From an uncultured Lachnospiraceae bacterium (GTDB lineage Bacteria; Bacillota; Clostridia; Lachnospirales; Lachnospiraceae), in NCBI GenBank assembly GCA_910586955.1, contig CAJUMM010000035.1, forward strand, positions 1-28,407: 28,407 bases of DNA, in the 5' to 3' direction. The position numbers and the translations under genes are program-made. Shown here piece after piece: positions 15,582-22,397 of the stretch (position 1 is the first letter of the stretch; the number at the start of each line of letters is the position of its first letter). Under the pieces are notes generated by a model that worked only from the letters and a program-made list of their open reading frames with translations, did no database searches and was not told the origin of the DNA.

Positions 15582-16442
15582 ATGGCAGCGAAGATCGTAG
15601 TAGACGCCGGACACGGCGGAAGCAATCCGGGAGCGGTATATCAGGGCAGAAGGGAGAGCGACGACGCCCTGCGGCTTGCCATGGCAGTGGGGAAGATTCT
15701 GGAGGCAAACGGCTATGACGTGAGCTATACCAGGACCAGCGACGTGACCCAGTCCGTGGGGCAGAAAGCCGCCATTGCCAACGAGGAAGGTGCAGATTTG
15801 TTTGTATCCATTCACCGGAATGCGGGACAGTATCCGGGGCAATACGACGGGGTGCAGACTCTTATTTACAATGATTCCGGCATCAAAAAAGAGATAGCCG
15901 AAAAAATCGATGCCAACCTGGCGGCCCTGGGCTTCCGGGATCTGGGCATCAGCCTCAGGCCTAACCTGGTGGTGCTGAACAGCACCCAGATGCCGGCCCT
16001 TCTGGTGGAGGCGGGCTTTATCGACAGCGACAAGGACAATCAGCTCTTTGACTCCAAGTTTCAGGCTATTGCCCAGGCTATCGCAGACGGCATTATGGGA
16101 ACCTTAGAAGAACAGACCGTGACTTCCAGTGCCGTAGAGGAGGAAGAGATGGAAGAACGCCACAGATTCCCCATGCGTCCTGTTCCCCCCATGCCTCCCG
16201 AGAAGCCGCTGCCCCCTATGGAGCCGGAGGAGCTCTACCGGGTGCAGGCGGGAGCCTTCCGGGAGCGTGCAAATGCGGATAACCTGCTTCAGCTTCTGGA
16301 AAATGACGGTTTCCCGGCATTTATCGTGTACCAGGACGGTTTGTATAAAGTGCAGGTGGGAGCTTTTTCCCGTCTGAGCAATGCCATTGCCATGGAGCGG
16401 GAAGTCCGGGAGAAAGGGTACAATACTTATATTACCACATAA
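15582..16442 (+). CDS. N-acetylmuramoyl-L-alanine amidase with C-terminal SPOR domain, CwlC-like
   Basis: 286 residues. The amidase_3 domain (about 3-175) has DAGHGG with H11, E25, SIHRNA with H78, and the catalytic E143 in LVEAGFI: the zinc ligands and general base of LytC/CwlC enzymes that cut the lactam-peptide link in peptidoglycan. A Pro/Glu-rich linker (about 180-216) leads to a SPOR domain with two repeats, YRVQAGAF and YKVQVGAF, which binds denuded glycan. There is no signal peptide: the catalytic strand begins at residue 4. This matches Bacillus CwlC, a sporulation amidase made in the mother cell and released at lysis, so a mother-cell lysis role is a reasonable inference. AAGGAG at 15571-15576 supports the start. 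The 3' end overlaps the convergent kinase by 16 bases. Confidence 0.92.
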   Translation: MAAKIVVDAGHGGSNPGAVYQGRRESDDALRLAMAVGKILEANGYDVSYTRTSDVTQSVGQKAAIANEEGADLFVSIHRNAGQYPGQYDGVQTLIYNDSGIKKEIAEKIDANLAALGFRDLGISLRPNLVVLNSTQMPALLVEAGFIDSDKDNQLFDSKFQAIAQAIADGIMGTLEEQTVTSSAVEEEEMEERHRFPMRPVPPMPPEKPLPPMEPEELYRVQAGAFRERANADNLLQLLENDGFPAFIVYQDGLYKVQVGAFSRLSNAIAMEREVREKGYNTYITT

Positions 16443-17638
16443 ACCTTTTTGGAATAGCAGGGGGGAGAATCGAAAGAGAGATCTTCCACAGTGAAGCGGG
16501 CGGAACATTTGGCACACAGCTCCGAGACAGTCATAAGTCCGATGCCGCTTCCGCCTTCCTCCCTGTGAGTGGTAACGGGCCGGATGCCAAGATTAGACAG
16601 CACCTCCCTGGGAAAGGGAGGGCCGCTGTCATATACTTCGATAGTATAAGAACCGTTCCGGACTGCCAGGTTCAGAAGCACCTTTTTTACCGGACTTCCC
16701 GATACTGCAATCAGGGCATTTTCCAGGAGATCTGCCAGAATCGTCCGCAGATCTTCCCCGGGAATCCGTTCCGTGAGAGGTTTTAGATCTTCCAGAAGCC
16801 GAAAATCCAAATCAGTGTCTTGGGCGGCGGCTCTCTGCTGCATATAAGCCAGCATAATATTAATAGAAGCAATGCCGGTGGAGGGAAAGGGCTTTCCGGT
16901 CTGTCCACAATTCTTAAGAAGTCCCATGCGCTCCTGGAAAGCGTCCTCCAATTCTTTCAAAAGTTCAACGCCTCTTTCTTTGTCATTGGACTGCAAAAAT
17001 TCCCGGACCGAATATTCCAGGGCCGGAATCAGCTTATTATCCTTGTGTATAATTTTGGCCAGCCTCTCGTTTTCCTTCCGGAGAGAGGCAATTTCCGCCT
17101 CTTTTTCCCCAATGGTTTTCTCATATCCCCTGACGGTTCTTGCAGATGACTGAACCCAGTATTTTTTCGTGATGCGTTCCCTCCACCAGGAGATAAGGAT
17201 GAGGCCCCACATCAAAATCGAGAAAAACAGGACAAGGTAGATGAAATCAAAGCCCTTATTAAAAGAGAGGAAGGAAACGGCTGTCAGGATGGAGGCGCCG
17301 ATGAAAAATCCTGTATCATTGCTGCCGGAATCTTGAAGGAAAGAGAAACCCTTCTCAAACCGCCGGATACGGAACAGGCAGACTACTCCCCCCAATTCGC
17401 AAAGTCCCAGAATCAGGCTTAAGAGAGGTTTGGGCGGATAGAAACCGGACTTTAGGATTAGAAAGGCTTCTGCAGCAGATACAGGGACGGTAGCAGCGGC
17501 AAAGAAGAGGTAGCTGCACCCGAAAGAAAGGGCACAGGCGATGAAAGAGGTCTTCCAGGGAATGCGGAAACATGCCGTAAAAGACAGGAAAGAGAGAAGG
17601 AGTGAGAACCAGATGATCCTGGTGGACCGGAATGACAT
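16427..17638 (-). CDS. Orphan GHKL-type sensor histidine kinase, 5' end uncertain
   Basis: 403 residues from the ATG at 17638. The N-terminal 150 residues hold about five hydrophobic helices, followed by a coiled-coil linker. The phospho-acceptor region reads IIHKDNKLIPALE (H198), and the GHKL ATPase has DLLENALIAV (N307), IEVYDSGPPFP (D337) and GGSGIGLM. This is the AgrC-like group that usually senses peptides, although the exact signal is unknown. No response regulator is adjacent. Neither the ATG at 17638 nor the one at 17674 has a ribosome-binding site. The 5' end also collides with the divergent toxin fragment, which has a good site of its own. The kinase start has probably been damaged or displaced by rearrangement. 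Confidence 0.82.
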   Translation of the reverse strand: MSFRSTRIIWFSLLLSFLSFTACFRIPWKTSFIACALSFGCSYLFFAAATVPVSAAEAFLILKSGFYPPKPLLSLILGLCELGGVVCLFRIRRFEKGFSFLQDSGSNDTGFFIGASILTAVSFLSFNKGFDFIYLVLFFSILMWGLILISWWRERITKKYWVQSSARTVRGYEKTIGEKEAEIASLRKENERLAKIIHKDNKLIPALEYSVREFLQSNDKERGVELLKELEDAFQERMGLLKNCGQTGKPFPSTGIASINIMLAYMQQRAAAQDTDLDFRLLEDLKPLTERIPGEDLRTILADLLENALIAVSGSPVKKVLLNLAVRNGSYTIEVYDSGPPFPREVLSNLGIRPVTTHREEGGSGIGLMTVSELCAKCSARFTVEDLSFDSPPCYSKKVYVVI

Positions 17639-18293
17639 CTGGTGGAACTTAAAGCAGATAGGCGGAAACCTCACCGGCGCCCAGAGTGTTGCGTACGGCC
17701 AGGAGTTAAGCTATTATAGTGGTATTGATACCACTCCGTTTCCGCCCCAGATCCACGAGGGAATGACGCCGGAGGCCCAGAGTGCAGCCTGGGAGAGGTA
17801 TCACAGGGAGCTGGAGGAATCCCGGAACCGGAAGGCCAACTATGACCAGCTTGAGAGATTCTGCCGGGGAATCGCGGCAAGAACCAAGCGGGATCTGGAA
17901 GAACTGTATGAGGACCTGGAAAAGATCTATAAAGATCATGTGGTGGAGTACAAGAATACGGACGACGCCTACAGGAAAAAGGCGGAGGAGGTCTACGACG
18001 CCTGCACGGGCTTTGGGGAGCGGATGTGGGATATAGGGGCGAATACGTTAACGTTCCTCCTTGACATCAGCGAAGCAGTACAAGCGGCGGCGTTAAAAGT
18101 GGTAATTGCGACAGCGCCCTTCGGCATTACGCCCCAGTGGGTGAAGGACACGGGAAAGGAGGTAATGGGAGGACTCCAAAGCATAGCAGAGATCATCAAG
18201 AATCCAGGGAGAGCCTTAGCGAGCCTGGGCCAGCAGGTGACGGATACGGTGGAGGAGAAGGGGATGGCAAGAAATTTTATTTGTGTTAAGTAA
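17613..18293 (+). pseudogene. N-terminal part of a polymorphic-toxin-like protein, C-terminus lost
   Basis: 226 residues from an ATG at 17613 with AAGGAG ten bases upstream. The central part (about 55-120) is a charged helical region (SAAWERYHRELEESRNRK and further). It is followed by a hydrophobic stretch (NTLTFLLDISEAVQAAALKV) and a hinge (NPGRALASLGQQV). The protein stops shortly after VTDTVEEKG. I read this as the delivery and pre-toxin portion of a polymorphic or WXG/LXG-like secreted toxin whose variable toxic domain has been replaced. Composition switches to AT-rich right at the break near 18270. The family call is by overall character, not by a signature motif. An upstream in-frame ATG at 17541 lies antisense to kinase membrane helices and is unlikely. 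Confidence 0.5.
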
Positions 18294-18456
18294 CAAAATC
18301 ATTACAACAGAAGATGTAATTGAATATGTGACTTATATAATAAATGAAAATACCTTAGGTTATGATATTGTGATGAAAATAACTTGTTTGTATAGTGATG
18401 AAGATATTTATCTATATTTACAAAAATTAATTGCATTAAAGAGAATCAAAATATAG
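18283..18456 (+). pseudogene. AT-rich fragment, possibly part of an immunity gene
   Basis: A 57-residue frame from GTG at 18283 to a stop at 18454-18456, including ITTEDVIEYVTYIINENTLG. The frame is open upstream into the end of the toxin fragment, so it looks like the tail of a different gene joined to the truncated toxin out of frame. There is no convincing ribosome-binding site. Strong AT bias and acidic content resemble immunity proteins of toxin loci, but no family is recognised. Within 18294-18635 this and the next fragment are the only coding traces I can see. Confidence 0.4.
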
Positions 18457-18470
18457 CCGATATTTTTTGA

Positions 18471-18584
18471 TGGAGTCTTAGAGAAGCAGGAGAGCCAAAA
18501 TTTATTTATCTTAACGAGATGTGGATTTTTAATATGCAGTTATTGGAGAAGCAAACTGGATATGTACCCAAATGCCAATTTTGA
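18471..18584 (+). pseudogene. C-terminal remnant of an immunity-like gene, copy A
   Basis: A start-less frame encoding REAGEPKFIYLNEMWIFN, then MQLLEKQTGYVPKCQF and stop. The segment around MWIFNMQLLE recurs at 19382-19465 as MWIFKMQLLAE. A second frame over the same bases stays open to 18645, which suggests that indels have broken a longer gene. It looks like the last part of a gene that once followed the toxin. Confidence 0.4.
18516..18546 (+). repeat. Direct repeat copy A (31 bp, 29 identical to copy B)
   Basis: Bases 18516-18546 and 19379-19409 differ at only two of 31 positions, and similarity fades over the next 25 bases. Both encode the same C-terminal peptide MWIF(N/K)MQLL. The repeats flank the intact membrane-protein gene at 18636-19367, as expected from duplication and decay of immunity-gene tails. 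Confidence 0.8.
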
Positions 18585-18635
18585 AGGAGTAAATGTTGCC
18601 GCTTTTCAGTGCTTTGCAGTAGCGGAGGAAATACA

Positions 18636-19367
18636 ATGTTTAGAATAAAGGCTTGTGATCGGTATATGATAAGCAATACTGTAGAATATGTTTTGGGATA
18701 CAGCATGGTTCTTTTGCTATTATTGAAAATATTGTCGTGGTATTTTATAAGGGATGTAAATGTATCGGGGCTATTAGGCTGTTTATACCTGATACCGGGA
18801 TCTCTATGGCTTATGTTCTTTTTTCGCAGAAAAATGGGAGGTTATCAGTTAAAAAATAATGAAATTGTATTTCGGAAATTTTTTAAGAAAAAATCGCTGA
18901 ACTATAGCGAATTAAGCCATGTGGTTATTTCTGTTGGGTGGAGAAATACTCGTTCGGCTGCTTATATAGGAAAGACTATTGCAAAAAACGGAAAATTGTC
19001 AGTAAAGAATTATCCGTGGATTACGCTGTGTAAAATAGAGCCCGAGTCATTAAAAAAGAGATGGGACAGGGAAGTTGTTGGGAGTATAGTTGACATTGCA
19101 GTAGGCAGGAACAATCTTTTGTATAGTTTTGTGTGGAGGAAAATTCCTTTTATAGATGACATATTTCCGGCGTTTAAGGGGACGTATTATATTACATATT
19201 CTATTTATGCCAGATATTTTAAAGAAGTGGAAGAAATAATTGAGAAATTCCAAATAGATAGAAGGCGGATTTATGTGATTGCTGACTGTGTAAACCATAT
19301 AAATTTTTACAGAGATATTGATTTTGAAAAAGTAAATGCCTCAATTCTTCAGTTTTATGAAAAATAA
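18636..19367 (+). CDS. Uncharacterised two-helix membrane protein in toxin/immunity patch
   Basis: 243 residues. The ATG at 18636 follows GGAGGAAATACA, a good ribosome-binding site. A longer frame from 18609 lacks one. Two adjacent transmembrane helices occupy about 15-40 (VEYVLGYSMVLLLLLKILSW) and 46-65 (VSGLLGCLYLIPGSLWLMFFF region). The remainder is cytoplasmic, with YQLKNNEIVFRKFF and KSLNYSELSHVVIS reminiscent of bacterial PH-like domains that follow paired helices. Strong AT bias and position between duplicated immunity-gene tails suggest a membrane immunity protein, but this is inference from context only. Confidence 0.65.
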   Translation: MFRIKACDRYMISNTVEYVLGYSMVLLLLLKILSWYFIRDVNVSGLLGCLYLIPGSLWLMFFFRRKMGGYQLKNNEIVFRKFFKKKSLNYSELSHVVISVGWRNTRSAAYIGKTIAKNGKLSVKNYPWITLCKIEPESLKKRWDREVVGSIVDIAVGRNNLLYSFVWRKIPFIDDIFPAFKGTYYITYSIYARYFKEVEEIIEKFQIDRRRIYVIADCVNHINFYRDIDFEKVNASILQFYEK

Positions 19368-19378
19368 CAGAGGGGGAT

Positions 19379-19409
19379 GAGATGTGGATCTTTAAGATGC
19401 AGTTATTGG
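19379..19409 (+). repeat. Direct repeat copy B (31 bp)
   Basis: Second copy of the 31-bp repeat at 18516-18546, differing at two positions. It begins 11 bases after the stop of the membrane-protein gene. Confidence 0.8.
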
Positions 19410-19465
19410 CAGAGAAAATTGGATGCGTACGAATGGATGAAACGGATGAACCTTCAACAGAATAA
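19382..19465 (+). pseudogene. C-terminal remnant of an immunity-like gene, copy B
   Basis: A 27-residue frame, MWIFKMQLLAEKIGCVRMDE and a short acidic tail, ending at 19463-19465. It matches the end of copy A at 18519-18584. GAGGGGG upstream at 19371-19376 could be a ribosome-binding site, but the peptide aligns with the tail of a longer protein, so I treat it as a remnant. Confidence 0.4.
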
Positions 19466-19481
19466 GGAACGGTAGAACGCT

Positions 19482-20000
19482 ATGTTTAAATTTAAGCCTA
19501 AAAAAGCAGTTAATTATAGAAAAAATGGCGTGGTGTATGAGATTGATATGGAAGGTTTTGATGACGGAGAAGAAGTTCGGATAATAAAAAATCTCATAAA
19601 GCCTCTTTCTATAAACAGAAGAGTTTTTATAGCTATTTGTGGGGATACATGGGCAATAGATAAAAAAGCAGTGCTTCGTATGGAAACGGATCCCAGGTAC
19701 CGATTTGTTGAAAAAATGGAAATTTCCCCGGAAAAAATAGAGGACATCAATGTTTTGGAATTGCTGGAAAATATGTGGACGGACTTTTATTTTTTCTGCA
19801 GTTCTGCAGATTGGAAGGAATTTATTGAGATGAGAAAGGTGAAGCTTCATTTTGAGCAGGGAACTTTGGCAGCGGCAATATATTTACGCAATTTAGATGG
19901 TATCCGCATTGAGATAGGAGAAAAATATATCTATTATATGGATGGGTTGTTGAGGCAATTTCAACAGGAAAACATTTTAGAAACAAAAAGGAGAAAATAA
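19482..20000 (+). CDS. Uncharacterised AT-rich gene, possible immunity protein
   Basis: 172 residues, soluble and mixed alpha/beta in character, with no membrane segment. It includes VVYEIDMEGFDDGEEVRIIK, AICGDTWAIDKKAVL and IRIEIGEKYIYYMDG. I do not recognise the family. The upstream AAGGAACGG supports the ATG at 19482. It is the last AT-rich gene of the patch, and four bases separate its stop from the next, normal-composition gene. Single-domain acidic proteins of this size next to a toxin fragment are often immunity proteins, and that is the only reason for the suggestion. Confidence 0.6.
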   Translation: MFKFKPKKAVNYRKNGVVYEIDMEGFDDGEEVRIIKNLIKPLSINRRVFIAICGDTWAIDKKAVLRMETDPRYRFVEKMEISPEKIEDINVLELLENMWTDFYFFCSSADWKEFIEMRKVKLHFEQGTLAAAIYLRNLDGIRIEIGEKYIYYMDGLLRQFQQENILETKRRK

Positions 20001-20003
20001 CAA

Positions 20004-20810
20004 ATGGAACAGTTGATTATTCTCGGCACAGGAAACGCCAACGCAACGAAATGTTACAATACCTGCTCTGCTATCCGGAATGAACGGGGCTATTTTCTGG
20101 TAGACGCAGGGGGAGGAAACGGGATTCTGGTGCAGCTGGAGAAGGCCGGGATTCCCCTGGAAGAGATTCATGAGATTTTCTTAAGCCATGAACACACGGA
20201 TCACCTGCTGGGCATGGTGTGGATGATCCGGATGATTGCAGCGAAGATGAAGCAGGGAAACTATAAGGGAAATCTGGATATCTACTGCCACCGGGATCTG
20301 GTGGAGACTCTGCTGACTATTGTGGGCCTGACAGTCCAGGGAAAATTTGTAAAGCTTATCGGGGAGCGTATTTTCCTCCATCCCCTGGAGGACGGGGATG
20401 TGCGGGAGATTCTGGGTTACCGGGTGAAATTTTTTGACATTCAGTCGGTGAAGGCGAAACAGTATGGATTTACTATGGACCTTTGGAACGGACAGCGCTT
20501 TACCTTTGCCGGGGACGAGCCTTACCGGGAATGTGAGCGGGAATATGTCCAGGGGGCGGACTGGCTTCTCCACGAGGCCTTCTGCCTGCACAGCCAGGCG
20601 GAGCGGTTTAAGCCCTATGAGAAATGCCATACCACAGTGAAAGATGCCTGTGAGACAGCGGAAATGCTGGGAGTGAAGAACTTGATTCTCTATCACACAG
20701 AGGATCAGAATATCACCCGGCGGAAGGAGCTTTATCTGGCGGAAGGGAAGCCTTTCTTTTCCGGGAATCTCTATGTGCCGGAGGATTTGGAGGTTTTTGA
20801 GCTGGGATAG
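20004..20810 (+). CDS. MBL-fold metallo-hydrolase, RNase Z-like
   Basis: 268-residue metallo-beta-lactamase-fold protein. The N-terminal LGTGNANATKCYNTCSAI and the metal motif SHEHTDHL (H62, H64, D66, H67) resemble RNase Z and related phosphodiesterases. A distal FAGDEPY supplies a metal-bridging Asp and LYHTEDQN a late His. It lacks the exosite arm typical of a tRNA 3'-endonuclease, so the substrate is open. A small phosphodiester or other ester is possible. GGAG lies 12 bases before the ATG. GC-rich codon use returns here, marking the right edge of the AT-rich patch. Confidence 0.88.
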   Translation: MEQLIILGTGNANATKCYNTCSAIRNERGYFLVDAGGGNGILVQLEKAGIPLEEIHEIFLSHEHTDHLLGMVWMIRMIAAKMKQGNYKGNLDIYCHRDLVETLLTIVGLTVQGKFVKLIGERIFLHPLEDGDVREILGYRVKFFDIQSVKAKQYGFTMDLWNGQRFTFAGDEPYRECEREYVQGADWLLHEAFCLHSQAERFKPYEKCHTTVKDACETAEMLGVKNLILYHTEDQNITRRKELYLAEGKPFFSGNLYVPEDLEVFELG

Positions 20811-20852
20811 GAGCGGCTGTACAGGAATGGCAGTGTACTGTGTAAAAAGTGC

Positions 20853-20882
20853 TCGACTTTCTAACGGGTTTTAGGTTACAAT
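20853..20882 (+). promoter_or_regulatory. Possible promoter of the alcohol dehydrogenase gene
   Basis: TCGACT (20853-20858) and TACAAT (20877-20882) are spaced by 18 bases, and the spacer contains CTAA...TTAG (20861-20874). The layout loosely recalls MerR-family promoters with long spacers that often control alcohol dehydrogenases, but the -35 box is poor. It is the best candidate in the 117-base gap before the gene. Confidence 0.3.
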
Positions 20883-20927
20883 GAATACAGTTGTAATAGA
20901 ATTTCAGGAAAAGGAGCGAGATAGGAT

Positions 20928-22106
20928 ATGAAGAATTTTCAGTATTATACCCCCACGCGGGTCATTTTTGGAAAAGATACGGAAGATCAGGTGGGAGATC
21001 TGGTCCGGGCTCAGAACTGCACCAAGGTGCTGGTCCACTATGGAACGGGCAGTGTGAAGCGCAGCGGTCTTCTTGATCGGGTATACGCCTCCTTAGATGC
21101 GGCAGGAGTGTCCTATGTGAGTCTTGGAGGCGCAGTTCCAAACCCCAGGCTTTCCCTGGTGTATGAGGGGATTGACCTTGCAAAGAAGGAGGGCGTGGAT
21201 TTTATCCTGGCTGTGGGCGGCGGAAGCGCCATCGATTCAGCGAAAGCCATTGCCTACGGCATGAAGTATGAGGGGGATGTGTGGGATCTGTATTTGAAGA
21301 AGACTCCGCCTGCAGATGCCACGCCTCTGGGAGTAATTCTCACCATTGCCGCTACGGGAAGCGAGATGAGTGATTCTTCCGTGATTACCAACGAGGAGGG
21401 CTGGCTGAAACGGGGGTTGTCCAGTGATTTGAGCCGTCCCCGCTTTGCCATTATGAACCCGGAGCTCACGTACACACTCCCGGAATACCAGACCATGAGC
21501 GGCTGTGTGGATATTATGATGCACACCATGGAGAGGTATTTTTCCCATGAGATGGACACAGGCTTGACGGACTATCTGGCGGAAGGGCTTTTGAAGAGGG
21601 TGATGGAGGCGGCGAGGGTTCTCTTAAAAGAGCCTCAAAATTACGATGCCAGGGCGGAGATTCTCTGGGCGGGAAGCCTCTCCCACAACGGCCTTACGGG
21701 CTGCGGGCGTACAGGAGACTGGGCCTGCCATCAGCTGGAGCATGAGCTGGGCGGCATGTTTGACGTGGCCCACGGTGCAGGACTGGCTGCCGTATGGGGA
21801 AGCTGGGCCCGCTATGTGTACCCTTCCGATGCGGCCCGTTTTGCCAAGTTTGCAGTAAATGTCATGGGGATTCCCTACGACTATGCGGATCCGGAGAAGA
21901 CGGTTCTTGCGGGAATTGAGGCTCTGGAGGATTTCTTCCGCTCCATCCATATGCCGGTGAGCATTGGGGAGCTGGGGGTGGAGCTTGGGGAGGAGCAGAT
22001 AAAAGAACTGGCCTACAAGTGCAGTTTTATGGAGACACGGACTATCGGCGGCATCCGGAAGCTGGATAAAGAAGATATTGAGAAGATTTACCGTATGGCG
22101 AAGTGA
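20928..22106 (+). CDS. Iron-containing alcohol dehydrogenase (butanol dehydrogenase type)
   Basis: 392-residue group III alcohol dehydrogenase similar to clostridial NADPH-dependent BdhA/BdhB and to YqhD. It reduces aldehydes to alcohols. The NAD(P)-binding motif GGGSAID (97-103) is followed by metal ligands D195, H199, H268 and H282 in GCVDIMMHT, CHQLEHELGG and DVAHGAGLA. The length is typical. The ATG follows AAAGGAGCGAG with suitable spacing. It is a single-gene unit with its own likely promoter and a strong terminator. Confidence 0.94.
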   Translation: MKNFQYYTPTRVIFGKDTEDQVGDLVRAQNCTKVLVHYGTGSVKRSGLLDRVYASLDAAGVSYVSLGGAVPNPRLSLVYEGIDLAKKEGVDFILAVGGGSAIDSAKAIAYGMKYEGDVWDLYLKKTPPADATPLGVILTIAATGSEMSDSSVITNEEGWLKRGLSSDLSRPRFAIMNPELTYTLPEYQTMSGCVDIMMHTMERYFSHEMDTGLTDYLAEGLLKRVMEAARVLLKEPQNYDARAEILWAGSLSHNGLTGCGRTGDWACHQLEHELGGMFDVAHGAGLAAVWGSWARYVYPSDAARFAKFAVNVMGIPYDYADPEKTVLAGIEALEDFFRSIHMPVSIGELGVELGEEQIKELAYKCSFMETRTIGGIRKLDKEDIEKIYRMAK

Positions 22107-22131
22107 TCATAAATCCCCATGTGTATTTCAG

Positions 22132-22165
22132 GTGCCGGCAGAAGGATGTTCTGCCGGCGCTTTTT
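22132..22165 (+). terminator. Strong intrinsic terminator after the alcohol dehydrogenase
   Basis: GTGCCGGCAGAA (22132-22143) pairs with TTCTGCCGGCGC (22149-22160) through 11-12 base pairs around a GGATG loop, followed by five T. This is the clearest terminator in the window. Confidence 0.92.
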
Positions 22166-22282
22166 ATAGAAATTTTATTTGTTATCCCGGGAGAATCGTT
22201 GTATACTGGTTTTATCGTAAATTCTATTTGCATTTTCAGACGTGTCAGTCAGAAAAATCCAAAGGAACCATAGGGAAAGATA

Positions 22283-22311
22283 TTGTATCAGGCAGGGAAA
22301 TCCTTTATAAT
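22283..22311 (+). promoter_or_regulatory. Promoter of the Rpn-family gene
   Basis: TTGTAT (22283-22288), 17 bases, then TATAAT (22306-22311). A second candidate lies upstream, TTGTTA (22179-22184), 17 bases, TATACT (22202-22207). Apart from these and the terminator, the 291-base gap from 22107 to 22397 shows no gene. Confidence 0.6.
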
Positions 22312-22397
22312 GAAGGAAGACATACTGCTGTGAGATCTTTCCGTAAGCGGATCAGAGGGTAGCTCGATGTTTGAAAAAACGAAAGGAGAAGGGCAGT

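Noticed and set aside
20811..20927. Search for a riboswitch or terminator in the gap after the MBL-fold gene
   Set aside because: No stable hairpin with T-run or known riboswitch core was seen, only a weak promoter candidate.
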